A stretch of DNA of 64,000 nucleotides, from positions 1,936,001-2,000,000 of the forward strand of contig NZ_CP147250.1 in the NCBI RefSeq assembly GCF_017316305.2, given 5' to 3'. How positions within the stretch are numbered: position 1 is the first letter of the stretch; the number at the start of each line of letters is the position of its first letter. Positions 48,951-59,097 of this stretch are shown in pieces. Both the position numbers and the translations under genes were made by a program. The notes under the pieces are model-generated. The model saw only the letters and a program-made list of their open reading frames with translations, searched no databases and was not told the DNA's origin. The DNA comes from Enterococcus sp. DIV1094. Its GTDB lineage: Bacteria > Bacillota > Bacilli > Lactobacillales > Enterococcaceae.

Positions 48951-49643
48951 CTATTCACTGATCACACGTAATAACTCATTGAATGAGGCGATGCCCTTGA
49001 TTTGTTCCAATAAGATGCCATCGATTTGCTGTAAGGTATTAACGGCAATTTCTCTGGTATGGCTGATTTCATTGTTATCAAGTCTTTCAAGTACTTCTTT
49101 CACACTTTCTAAGGAAAATACGGCACGTTGTACGGTTCTAATAATGAAAACTCTTCTAATATCGTAAATATTGAACTCTCGAAATCGACTATCCTTATTC
49201 CGAGTCGGCTTTAGTAATCCTTCTTTTTCCCAGTGGCGAATGGCAGATGTCGATACAGTTGCTTCCTTGGCAACTTCGCCAATCGAAAAGTGTTTTTTAT
49301 CTTTATATTTTGGCGTACTTGATAGAGCAGTTGGGTCAAGTATAGCGATGGTATGTTTGACTATTTGCTTTTCTGTATGAAGTTTTACTTGTTCATCATT
49401 GATCTTCCAAAGAACTTTTGTCATTTCCCCCGTCATAACTAAAGGCATGATCTCTTTTATAAAATCCATACCAAAACCAGGAAGCATCGATCGGATACAA
49501 CGAAAATATGCTTGATGTTCATAGGTGTAGATTCGATAGCCATTTTTTGCTCGTTCGACTTTAGGGATGATCCCCCAAGACTCATAGTGTCTTAACGCAC
49601 TTGTACTAATATTCAATTATTTTGCAATTTCGTTGCCTCTCAT
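48951..49643 (-). pseudogene. MerR-type regulator with two HTH domains and a stop at codon 9
   Basis: The expected start is ATG 49643, with GAGGTG 8 bases upstream. Translation gives MRGNEIAK, then a TAA at 49619-49617, then in the same frame LNISTSALRHYESWGII, which continues the first MerR helix-turn-helix without a gap. The downstream open part (222 codons) has a second MerR domain, FSIGEVAKEATVSTSAIRHWE near residue 110, so two DNA-binding domains lie in tandem. Only re-initiation at the TTG 49616 would give a product, lacking helix 1 of the first domain. It is divergent from the VOC gene. Confidence 0.72.
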
Positions 49644-49734
49644 TCTTATACACCTCTACTTTTCATTATAATTAAACTTTAAAGTTCATGACAACTTATA
49701 TTTCCAAATATATGATCAAATATACGTTTATTTG

Positions 49735-49769
49735 TTGAAACATTAGCATTTGCATTAATTTGCTATGAT
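49735..49769 (+). promoter_or_regulatory. Possible MerR-controlled promoter of the VOC gene
   Basis: TATGAT at 49764-49769 is preceded by an inverted repeat TAGCA (49744-49748) / TGCTA (49761-49765), as expected for a MerR site next to a poorly spaced promoter. TTGAAA (49735-49740) is 23 bases from the -10, so the -35 is uncertain. Confidence 0.35.
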
Positions 49770-49820
49770 TATTGTAGGGAATAAAATTTCTACCAATTTA
49801 GTTTTAAGGGAGGCAATTCA

Positions 49821-50540
49821 ATGAATGAAATCATCGTTAAAAAGAGTGTACCATTATTGCCAGCTGTTTCAATGGAACAGACAGTTGCATTTTATAAGGA
49901 ACTTGGTTTTACTAATCTATATGAGAACAAAAAACGTTCACGCGGGTATGCAATCATGGATAATGGGTATTTAAATTTTCAACTCTACAGCTATAAAAAA
50001 TTGACAGTACCTACGCCAACGAATATGTATTTATATGAAGTTGAGAATATTGATTCGTTATACGAACTTTTTATATCGAATTATAAACAGATCCATGGGA
50101 AGGTTCCGCCAAGAAATGGCTTACCTAGAGTGGGGATTCCAAAGAATTTAGATGCTGATAGAAGATTTAGTATAACTGATCCTAATGGGAATCATTTCAT
50201 TTTTTCACAACCTTATAGTCATAAAAGAGAGCACTCAGACAAATCAAGATTTGAAAAATTATATTGGGAAAGTAACACGCTTGCTTATTCCCACGAAAGC
50301 CCGATTGAAGCTAAAAAAATGCTTGAAAGTGCAATATCAAGAGCGGACCTACAATCAGAATTACCTGAAGTTGTCTTTCAAGTATATGTACTCTTAACGG
50401 ATGTTTCAATTCTTTTAGGCGATACAAAAAGTGCAAAAAAATATTATAGTGATGCAAGTCATTGGTTTGGAAAAATAGGCAATCAGACAGTCGAAGATTT
50501 AGCAGATTCGATCGAACAGTATCAAAGATTTGATGTATAA
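49821..50540 (+). CDS. VOC-fold (glyoxalase/bleomycin resistance-like) protein with helical C-terminal extension
   Basis: 239 residues. Residues 1-130 form a VOC domain: VPLLPAVSMEQTVAFYKELGF at the start and FSITDPNGNHFIFSQP at the end, the usual metal- or ligand-binding pattern. Residues 150-235 are helical and resemble TPR-like pairs (EAKKMLESAISRAD, TKSAKKYYSDASHW), which ordinary bleomycin-binding proteins lack. It could bind or modify a toxic small molecule. The divergent MerR gene is its likely regulator. Confidence 0.72.
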   Translation: MNEIIVKKSVPLLPAVSMEQTVAFYKELGFTNLYENKKRSRGYAIMDNGYLNFQLYSYKKLTVPTPTNMYLYEVENIDSLYELFISNYKQIHGKVPPRNGLPRVGIPKNLDADRRFSITDPNGNHFIFSQPYSHKREHSDKSRFEKLYWESNTLAYSHESPIEAKKMLESAISRADLQSELPEVVFQVYVLLTDVSILLGDTKSAKKYYSDASHWFGKIGNQTVEDLADSIEQYQRFDV

Positions 50541-50828
50541 AAAGATGGATAGGTTGACTCAGACATCGAGCATTTTTTCTTGGATAAAGTTTTTGTGTAG
50601 AGCTAGAATAATAGCCTATCGAAACTAAATCTTTCTTTCATAATCATTGTTCAATGAAATTTTCGAAATGTCACAGCTAAACAAAACATACATGTTACAA
50701 TAAGAAAGAAAAGTGTCTAGGTATAAAAAGTAAAGAGTCCAAACCGAGTCATCAGATTATTGGTTTAGACAGAATGATTTATGAAATATAGGATAACTAC
50801 GCTACCTATTGGGAGAGGAGGAATAAAG

Positions 50829-51590
50829 ATGGATGTGAATGAGTTAGATTTGATCACGCGATTTATCTTGGAAAGGAAAGCAAATCTGCATGGTGGAATT
50901 TACCATTTAACGCAAGTAGAAATGGCGTATAACTCCAATCGAATCGAAGGATCGAGAATTTCTGAGAAGCAAACCGCCTTGATATTTGAAAATAATATTC
51001 TACCTCCTGCTGAAAATGGTGAGGCGACGAAACTAGATGATATCAAAGAAACAGAAAATCATTTCAAAGGTTTTGATTACGTGATTGAGCATATCGAAGA
51101 ACCATTATCGAATGATTTTATTAAAGAATTACACCGTATTTTGAAACGAGGAACAACCGATGAAAAAAATCCGCTGACACCTGTTGGAGAATTCAAGATT
51201 GTTCAAAATATGATTGGGTTTGGTTATGAGGAAGTTGAAACAGCAGCGCCAGAGAACGTAAGCGAAGAAATGATGGATTTAATTACGAACTACGAGAATC
51301 AAAAGAACAAAAGTTTAGCTGAGATTGCTGACTTCCATGTGAAATATGAAAGAATCCATCCTTTTGCAGATGGCAACGGACGTACAGGACGCTTGCTCAT
51401 GTTCAAAGAATGTTTGAAGCACAATGTCATGCCTTTCGTCATCAAAGATATCCATCGTGAATTTTATTATAGAGGTTTAAGTAATTGGGGAACCGAGAAC
51501 GGTTATTTGCTCGATACTTTAGGTATGAGCCAGGATATGTATGAACAGTTTTTGAAACGAATGAAATTCACAGGAGCGATTCATCACTAG
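50829..51590 (+). CDS. Fic-domain protein (class II, N-terminal inhibitory helix)
   Basis: 253 residues. The Fic active-site motif HPFADGNGRTGR starts at His177 and matches the HxFxDGNGRxxR consensus. The inhibitory motif SNRIEG (Ser36-Gly41, with Glu40) precedes the domain, so this is an auto-inhibited class II protein. Such enzymes transfer AMP from ATP to proteins; the target is unknown. The ATG at 50829 follows GAGGAGG by 7 bases. No separate antitoxin is needed or seen. Confidence 0.88.
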   Translation: MDVNELDLITRFILERKANLHGGIYHLTQVEMAYNSNRIEGSRISEKQTALIFENNILPPAENGEATKLDDIKETENHFKGFDYVIEHIEEPLSNDFIKELHRILKRGTTDEKNPLTPVGEFKIVQNMIGFGYEEVETAAPENVSEEMMDLITNYENQKNKSLAEIADFHVKYERIHPFADGNGRTGRLLMFKECLKHNVMPFVIKDIHREFYYRGLSNWGTENGYLLDTLGMSQDMYEQFLKRMKFTGAIHH

Positions 51591-51612
51591 AGTCGTTTTA
51601 GAGACAGTCAAA

Positions 51613-51646
51613 AAAGTCGAACGATGAGAAATCATCGTCCGACTTT
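51613..51646. terminator. Bidirectional terminator after the Fic gene
   Basis: AAAGTCG-ACGATGA pairs with TCATCGT-CGACTTT across a short loop, between two convergent genes. Confidence 0.75.
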
Positions 51647-52225
51647 CTTTAGTTTTAACCGTTGTTTGACTTTTGTTGGCAATAAAGCTGCTACGATTGA
51701 AAAAGGAATACATAAAATATACCAAGCAACCAGACGGCTATTGCCATAACGTGCATAGATCTTGAGCAATAGCGTGTGTAAAATCACTAAACCTACCAGT
51801 AAGCTAATAGCGAAGAACCATGTCGTATCCCAATCGTTCAAGTGACGCAAAGCGTTCATTGCTAAAGGATAGCCATAGAAAAATATCCCGACCATCGTAA
51901 CGCGCCAATTTTTGACGATCGTTTGGACATTCAATAGTAAAAAGAGGACAGAAAGTAAAAAAGCAATGGGCGGAAACAAACCAACAAGAAAGGAATAGAC
52001 GATTCCCCACAACAACATCCCAGGTCCTTTGATCAAGGCCGCAATGAGAAGAAAACCAGCCATCAATAGCAATTGTTGCGTAAATGTCGCAATCGTTAAC
52101 CAACCAAATAAAATCAACAATAACCAATGTAGCTTGGATTGCTTTTGTTCTTTTTGTGGAAAGAGAGTAGCACCTTTATCTTTTAAATAAGTGGCTAATT
52201 TTGGATCGATTGATTGAAAATCCAT
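51632..52225 (-). CDS. Hypothetical polytopic membrane protein
   Basis: 197 residues with about six hydrophobic segments after a soluble N-terminus of 33 residues (MDFQSIDPKLATYLKDKG...). The C-terminus is very basic (KVKQRLKLKKVGR). I do not recognise the family. The ATG follows AGGAGG. Its stop region overlaps the terminator shared with the Fic gene. Confidence 0.65.
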   Translation of the reverse strand: MDFQSIDPKLATYLKDKGATLFPQKEQKQSKLHWLLLILFGWLTIATFTQQLLLMAGFLLIAALIKGPGMLLWGIVYSFLVGLFPPIAFLLSVLFLLLNVQTIVKNWRVTMVGIFFYGYPLAMNALRHLNDWDTTWFFAISLLVGLVILHTLLLKIYARYGNSRLVAWYILCIPFSIVAALLPTKVKQRLKLKKVGR

Positions 52226-52396
52226 CTGGTTACCTCCTTACAATTCCAAGTAGTCCTATTTTATAGAAGATATAGCAAAAAAACATCCGTCTTAAGAGGG
52301 ATGTTTTTCAATAAAAATTTCTGAAAAGAATGGTAAAACGAAAAGTTCTCAGTTATACTGAAAAAAATAAAAAAGAAATACGAAATGAGGAAGAGG

Positions 52397-53719
52397 ATGA
52401 AAGGGAAATTAAAACGCGAGATCAATTTGTTTGGTGCACTATCTACAGTGATGGGAACTGTGATTGGCGCCGGCGTCTTTTTTAAAACAGCAGCGGTAGT
52501 GGCAAGTACACAATCAACAAGTTTGACGTTACTCGCGTGGTTGTTAGGAGGGTTCTTAACGATCTGTGCCGGCCTAACGGTAGCTGAATTAGCCACTGCG
52601 ATTCCTGAAACCGGTGGAGCAGTCAAATATATTGAAGCAGCTTACGGTAAGTTACCAAGTTTTCTATTAGGCTGGGCACAAAGTTTGATCTACTTTCCAG
52701 CCAACATCGCGGCACTGTCGATCATCTTTGCGACACAGCTGATCAATCTTTTGCAACTACCAGCTAATTATTTATTAGTGATCGCGATTATTACGGCACT
52801 TTCTATCACTGGGTTGAATCTCCTAGGAACCAAAGTTGGTGCTTATGTTCAATCTGTTACATTAGTGATCAAGTTGATCCCGATTGCAGTGATCGTCATT
52901 TGGGGTCTTTTGACACCTGGACAAGGGACGGTTCAATTATTTCCAGTAGAAGCAGGTCAAGGTGTTTCCTGGGCAGAAGGACTAAGCGGTGCTTTGTTGG
53001 CAACACTTTTTGCTTACGATGGTTGGTTAGGTGTTGGAGCGATGGCAGGAGAAATGAAGCGTCCAGAAAAGGATTTGCCAAAAGCAATTATTCTAGGATT
53101 AAGTTTTGTGACATTCGTCTACTTATTGATCAATTTCGTCTTTTTGAAAACATTACCGATCGATCAAATTGCTGGAAACTTGAATGCTTCCTCTGATTCG
53201 TCTGCCGTTATCTTCGGTGAATTGGGAGGGAAAATTGTTACGATCGGTATTTTGATCTCTGTTTATGGGGCATTGAATGGTTATACACTGACCGGAATTC
53301 GCGTCCCTTATGCAATGGCATTAGAAAATGAATTGCCATTCAGTAAACAGTTATCGAAGCTCTCAAAAAATTTCACGGTTCCATATGTACCTGCGTTATT
53401 CCAACTAGCGATTGCATGTATCATGATGAGCTTAGGATCATTTGATTTTCTGACGGATATGCTGATTTTTGTGATGTGGCTATTTAGCTTATTGATTTTC
53501 ATTGGCGTATTCATTTTAAGAAAGAAAGCGCCTGAAATGCCTCGTCCTTATAAAGTGCCTTTCTATCCGGTGATACCGATCATCGCGATCTTAGGAGCAA
53601 TCTTTATTTTAGGAATGACACTGATCACACAAACGAATCTAGCGATGATCGGCATCTTAGTGACATTGTTAGGTGTGCCTGTGTTTTATTACAAAAAAAG
53701 ACAATCGGAAAGTAAATAA
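52397..53719 (+). CDS. APC-family amino acid exchanger (SteT/LAT type)
   Basis: 440 residues with 12 membrane segments. The beginning INLFGALSTVMGTVIGAGVFFK is the APC helix-1 signature. IPETGGAVKYIEAAYG and FAYDGWLGVGAMAGEMKRPEKDLP place it in the L-type group with Bacillus SteT (serine/threonine exchange). The ATG at 52397 follows GAGGAAGAGG; an ATG at 52385 lies within that site. It ends at a clear terminator. Confidence 0.83.
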   Translation: MKGKLKREINLFGALSTVMGTVIGAGVFFKTAAVVASTQSTSLTLLAWLLGGFLTICAGLTVAELATAIPETGGAVKYIEAAYGKLPSFLLGWAQSLIYFPANIAALSIIFATQLINLLQLPANYLLVIAIITALSITGLNLLGTKVGAYVQSVTLVIKLIPIAVIVIWGLLTPGQGTVQLFPVEAGQGVSWAEGLSGALLATLFAYDGWLGVGAMAGEMKRPEKDLPKAIILGLSFVTFVYLLINFVFLKTLPIDQIAGNLNASSDSSAVIFGELGGKIVTIGILISVYGALNGYTLTGIRVPYAMALENELPFSKQLSKLSKNFTVPYVPALFQLAIACIMMSLGSFDFLTDMLIFVMWLFSLLIFIGVFILRKKAPEMPRPYKVPFYPVIPIIAILGAIFILGMTLITQTNLAMIGILVTLLGVPVFYYKKRQSESK

Positions 53720-53777
53720 GTTTCGATTGAAAAAGTGGAGACGTTAGTTCTCTTGCGTCCTCTAACACTGAATAAAC

Positions 53778-53833
53778 GACGGGAATAAAAGTGACTTCTC
53801 TAAGGAGAACACTTTTATCCCGTCTTGTTTTTT
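53778..53833 (+). terminator. Terminator of the amino acid exchanger
   Basis: GACGGGAATAAAAGTG (53778-53793) pairs with CACTTTTATCCCGTC (53810-53824), followed by T-rich sequence. Confidence 0.8.
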
Positions 53834-53921
53834 TCGTAACAGATATCATGTTTTTTAGTCGTTGAGACTTCTTTAAAGCCTATTTATATGCTAAAGTAAT
53901 GAATGAAAAGGAGAGATAAAA

Positions 53922-54690
53922 ATGATATTTGATTCTCATACTCATTTGAACGCAGAACAATTCAATGAGGATATCCCTGAAACGATCCAGCGTGCAGAAG
54001 AACTAGGTGTGACTAAAATGGCAGTCGTAGGTTTTGATACGCCGACGATCGAAAAGTCTTTGATGCTTAGTCAAGATTACCCAAATATTTATAGCATTAT
54101 CGGTTGGCATCCCACGGAAGCTGGCAGCTATACGAAAGAAATCGAAAATAAACTACAAGAACAATTGACTTTACCCAAAGTAGTTGCTTTAGGTGAGATC
54201 GGATTGGATTACTACTGGATGGAAGATCCTAAAGAAGTCCAAGACAAAATCTTCCGAAGACAGATCGCGATCGCTAAAGAGATGCGCCTACCGATCAGCA
54301 TCCATACGAGAGATGCGTTAGAAGATACGTATAAGGTTTTAAAAGAAGAAGACATCCGAGATATCGGTGGGATCATGCATAGCTTCAGTGGTGATTTTGA
54401 GTGGGCAAAACGTTTCCTTGATTTAGGGATGCACATTTCCTTTAGTGGCGTAGTCACATTCAAAAAGGCATTAGATGTGCAGGAAGCTGCCACAAATGTA
54501 CCATTGGATCGGCTGTTGGTCGAAACGGATGCACCTTATTTAGCACCTGTACCGTATCGTGGCAAAAGAAATGAACCGGGCTATACACGTTACACAGTAG
54601 AAAAGATCGCAGAACTTCGTCAGCTACCGATGGAAGAAGTAGCTGCACAGACATGGGAAAACGCCCATCGTTTGTTTGGATTAGCAGAGC

Positions 54691-54698
<8 letters not shown>
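53922..54698 (+). CDS. tatD: TatD-family metal-dependent deoxyribonuclease
   Basis: 258 residues. Metal ligands are visible in order: FDSHTHLN at the N-terminus, GEIGLDYYW near residue 92, ISIHTRDA near residue 126, HSFSGD near residue 152 and [10 protein letters not shown] near residue 202. The family shows 3'-5' exonuclease activity. It overlaps rnmV by 8 bases and begins the conserved tatD-rnmV-rsmA operon. Confidence 0.94.
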
Positions 54699-56137
<1,439 letters not shown>

Positions 56138-56188
56138 AGCAATCAGTCTAAGACATGAAAAAACGTCTAAAAGATGAATCATCAGACA

Positions 56189-56236
56189 CCTCTTGAGAAA
56201 ATAAGCTTAGCTATTTTTTTCAAGAGGTTCTTATTA
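56189..56236 (+). terminator. Terminator after rsmA
   Basis: CCTCTTGA (56189-56196) pairs with TCAAGAGG (56220-56227), with an inner AAAATA/TATTTT stem, then a T-rich tail. Confidence 0.75.
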
Positions 56237-56310
56237 TCTTAAAAACAGTTTTTTTGGCGTACTTACTCGACTTTAGAAGATGTAAGGTGTCTGCTTCTTT
56301 TTGCCTTTAG

Positions 56311-56370
56311 GTGTCTTGACACATTGATGATTTAGCAGTACAATAAGTCAAAATGAATGTGTCAAGACAC
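56311..56370 (+). promoter_or_regulatory. Promoter with two NiaR-like operators
   Basis: A perfect TTGACA (56316-56321), 17-base spacer and TACAAT (56339-56344). Two palindromic sites of the form GTGTC-NN-GACAC lie at 56311-56322, over the -35, and at 56359-56370, just past the expected transcript start. The shape fits the niacin-responsive repressor NiaR as far as I recall its motif. Two sites on either side of the promoter suggest tight repression. Confidence 0.75.
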
Positions 56371-56386
56371 GTTAAGGAGTAAAAAA

Positions 56387-57013
56387 ATGAAAACAAATTC
56401 TGTAAGAAAACTGACAATTTCCGCTTTGCTGATTGGGATGGGGATTCTTATCCCGATGATCATGCCTAAAATCGTGATCCCCCCTGCATCATTTACACTT
56501 GCTTCCCATGTGCCATTATTTATCGCAATGTTCTTTTCACCAGGTGTCGCTGTTGCAGTAGAACTAGGTACAACATTTGGCTTCTTCTTGACTACACCAG
56601 TGATTATTGCACTTCGCGCATTGTCTCATTTGGTGTTTGCGCTGATCGGCGCATGGTATTTACAAAAAAAACCAGGAATCGTCTTAAAAGACGGAGAGTT
56701 CACTTTATTGAACTGGCGCTTTCAAGGATTTAATTTCCTAATTGGTGTGATCCATTCGATTGTTGAGATGATTGTCGTCAGTGTGTTCTTCTTTATTGGA
56801 AACATGCCTGAAACATACTACGCAGAAGGGTACTTCTATACAGTATTCATCTTGATGGGGATCGGTGGTTTGATCCACAGTTTAGTGGATTACAATATTG
56901 CTTATTTTATCGCTGGTACATTAAGCAAATTTTTCGACGTACCAGTTTTCACTGCCGCAAAAAAACAGCAAAAGAACGAGATCATGCAAGGAACGATCAA
57001 AAGAACTGTTTAG
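56387..57013 (+). CDS. niaX: ECF transporter S component, probably niacin (NiaX type)
   Basis: 208 residues with about six membrane segments. The stretch IPPASFTLASHVPLFIAMFF and the small-residue-rich helix TISALLIGMGILIP are typical of ECF-type vitamin-binding S components. The NiaR-like operators before the gene point to niacin. The ATG at 56387 follows AAGGAG by 7 bases. The shared energising module (EcfAA'T) is not in this window, as usual for group II systems. Confidence 0.65.
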   Translation: MKTNSVRKLTISALLIGMGILIPMIMPKIVIPPASFTLASHVPLFIAMFFSPGVAVAVELGTTFGFFLTTPVIIALRALSHLVFALIGAWYLQKKPGIVLKDGEFTLLNWRFQGFNFLIGVIHSIVEMIVVSVFFFIGNMPETYYAEGYFYTVFILMGIGGLIHSLVDYNIAYFIAGTLSKFFDVPVFTAAKKQQKNEIMQGTIKRTV

Positions 57014-57036
57014 TTATTGAAGAAATCAAAACAAAG

Positions 57037-57067
57037 CCCAACGATCACAAGATCGTTGGGACTTTTA
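57037..57067. terminator. Terminator between niaX and msmK
   Basis: CCCAACGATC (57037-57046) pairs exactly with GATCGTTGGG (57051-57060), followed by ACTTTTATTT. Confidence 0.85.
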
Positions 57068-57089
57068 TTTATCATCGATTGTTTATAGA

Positions 57090-58199
57090 TTATGGGATCG
57101 TAATGACGTCTTCTGTATCTTTATCAAAGAAATGCCCTTTATTGATGTTGAAGGCAAGATCGATCATTTCTCCTGGTTTATGGAAGTCGCGAGCGTCAAC
57201 TTTTGAAATGAACTCTGTTGTTCCAGTGCGAGTATAAAGCATTGTTTCTGCACCAAGTAATTCGGATACGACAACTTCTGAATTGACGACGGTTTCTGGT
57301 GAGGCATCCAAAACGACTTGCTCACTATGGATATCTTCTGGACGGATACCAAAGACAAGTTCTTTTCCTTCGTAGCCTTTTTCAACCAAGACTTTGTTTT
57401 TACCTTCAGGGATTCTTAGTTTTAACCCATGGCCATCTGAGATCACGCCTTGGTTTAGTGTGACACTGAAAAAGTTCATGGCAGGTGAGCCGATGAAACC
57501 AGCGACAAACATATTGACTGGTGTATCATAAACTTCTTTCGGTGAACCGATTTGTTGGATAAATCCATCTTTCATGATAACGATACGATCTGCCATCGTC
57601 ATCGCTTCTGTTTGGTCATGGGTAACATAGATCGTTGTCGTTTCTAGACGTTGGTGTAATTTTGCGATTTCGGCACGCATAGCAACACGTAGTTTCGCGT
57701 CCAAGTTTGACAATGGCTCATCCATCAAGAAGACTTTTGCATCACGTACGATGGCACGACCTAAAGCCACACGCTGACGTTGTCCACCTGAAAGAGCAGC
57801 TGGTTTCCGTTTTAAGTATTCAGTCAAACCAAGGATCTCCGCAGCATTTTCCACACGTTGTTTGATGTCTGCTTTGTCATATTTACGTAATTTCAAACCA
57901 AACGCCATGTTGTCGAACACCGTCATGTGAGGGTATAAGGCATAGTTCTGGAATACCATCGCAATATCACGATCTTTAGGAGCAACATCATTCATTACTT
58001 TGCCGCCGATGTTCAATTCACCTTCAGAAATATCTTCAAGACCAGCGATCATACGAAGTGTCGTTGATTTCCCACAACCGGAAGGACCAACGAATACGAT
58101 AAATTCACGATCTTTGATTGCCAAGTTAAAGTCAGTAACAGAATAATTTTCTGCGTTATCATATTTCTTGTATACATTTTTCAGAGCCATTTCTACCAT
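57090..58199 (-). CDS. msmK: Sugar ABC transporter ATPase MsmK (MalK/UgpC type)
   Basis: 369 residues. Walker A is [10 protein letters not shown], signature [17 protein letters not shown], Walker [17 protein letters not shown], switch His in [10 protein letters not shown]. The C-terminal TOBE/OB domain contains [10 protein letters not shown]. In Lactobacillales a single MsmK serves several carbohydrate importers, which fits its isolation here without permease or binding-protein genes. The start at 58199 ([13 protein letters not shown]) matches the family; no strong ribosome site is seen. Confidence 0.9.
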   Translation of the reverse strand: MVEMALKNVYKKYDNAENYSVTDFNLAIKDREFIVFVGPSGCGKSTTLRMIAGLEDISEGELNIGGKVMNDVAPKDRDIAMVFQNYALYPHMTVFDNMAFGLKLRKYDKADIKQRVENAAEILGLTEYLKRKPAALSGGQRQRVALGRAIVRDAKVFLMDEPLSNLDAKLRVAMRAEIAKLHQRLETTTIYVTHDQTEAMTMADRIVIMKDGFIQQIGSPKEVYDTPVNMFVAGFIGSPAMNFFSVTLNQGVISDGHGLKLRIPEGKNKVLVEKGYEGKELVFGIRPEDIHSEQVVLDASPETVVNSEVVVSELLGAETMLYTRTGTTEFISKVDARDFHKPGEMIDLAFNINKGHFFDKDTEDVITIP

Positions 58200-58241
58200 C
58201 GAACAAACCACGCTTTCTTTTTTCTTTTATTTGATGTGTTT

Positions 58242-58271
58242 AGTATAGTTGAAAGCGCTATCTATAATCAA
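58242..58271 (-). promoter_or_regulatory. Promoter of msmK with cre site
   Basis: On the minus strand, TTGATT (58271-58266) and TATACT (58247-58242) are 18 bases apart. The spacer contains TTGAAAGCGCTATCTA on the plus strand (58249-58264), which fits the CcpA consensus WTGNAANCGNWNNCAW at all but one position. Glucose should therefore repress msmK. Confidence 0.75.
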
Positions 58272-58567
58272 TGTCACAATGAACAAGAATTCGTGGAATC
58301 TTTCGTCAATGTGTACAAAATAGAATAAATGATGTTCATGAAGCAAATCTTTCAATAATGAGAGAAAACTCCAGCAATATGGCAATTTAATTTGGGGGCT
58401 TTTACTGCTCGATTTATCAAAGATTTACCGTGTATTCACTATCTTAGAGCGTATAATACTTTGTAGATATTAAGAGATATAAAAAGGAGGCAACCAAGAA
58501 ACCAAAATTTGATTTTCATGTTAAATGAAGATAAATTCAATTTAACATGAGCTGGGAGATGATAATA
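58272..58567 (+). promoter_or_regulatory. Upstream region of the PemI-like antitoxin
   Basis: TATAAT at 58452-58457 lacks a good -35. A perfect AAGGAGG at 58485-58491 has no start codon at the right distance. An inverted repeat CATGTTAAAT (58517-58526) / ATTTAACATG (58540-58549) precedes the start and may be the antitoxin operator or an RNA hairpin. Confidence 0.4.
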
Positions 58568-58801
58568 ATGGAAACGACTGTTAGAAAGATTGGAAATTCT
58601 GTAGGAGCGATTTTTCCCAAAGATATTTCTCCAGAAGTTGGAAAAATATATACGATTATAAAAATAGGTGAAACATATGTATTAAAGCCCAAAAAAGAAG
58701 ATATTTTCAAGAGTCCAGAGGCATGGGCAGTCTTTAGAGAGTCAATTACCCAAGAAGATAAAGAGTGGGATGAAATGGACCTTGAGGGAGAGGAACTATA
58801 A
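58568..58801 (+). CDS. pemI: PemI/MazE-like antitoxin (AbrB-type)
   Basis: 77 residues. The N-terminal half METTVRKIGNSVGAIFPKDI is the swapped-hairpin AbrB/MazE DNA-binding fold. The acidic C-terminus (QEDKEWDEMDLEGEEL) is the part that usually blocks the toxin. The ATG at 58568 follows GGGAG by 9 bases; the earlier ATG codons at 58547 and 58559 overlap or precede that site. The toxin gene after it is broken. Confidence 0.78.
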   Translation: METTVRKIGNSVGAIFPKDISPEVGKIYTIIKIGETYVLKPKKEDIFKSPEAWAVFRESITQEDKEWDEMDLEGEEL

Positions 58802-58805
58802 ATAA

Positions 58806-59034
58806 ATGGATGATCCAAAGCAAAAAGATATTGTGTGGCTGGATTTTGATTCAGCTAGAGGAAAGAAAATTTGATACATATATTAAGATCAAAGAACCAC
58901 AAATAATTTCTGGACAAGTTGTTACACATCAGTTGCGTTCAATTGACTACACCGCTAGAAACATAATAAAAATTGAACAATGGGCTATTCTGACATGGGT
59001 TGATGTACTAGAAGTCCTTAATATGTTTGTATAG
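58806..59034 (+). pseudogene. PemK/MazF-type toxin remnant with internal deletion
   Basis: The frame from ATG 58806 gives MDDPKQKDIVWLDFDSARGK, the expected start of a MazF/PemK toxin, and stops at residue 22. The rest continues in the +1 frame as FDTYIKIKEPQIISGQVVTH and onwards to LTWVDVLEVLNMFV, the typical C-terminal half. About 35-40 residues in the middle are missing and the frame has shifted, so no active endoribonuclease can be made. The antitoxin gene ends four bases before. Confidence 0.75.
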
Positions 59035-59097
59035 GAAGTTGTAGAATATCAAACCAGAAAGAAATTTGTTACACTGGTAGAAAAGGAGCGATGACAG

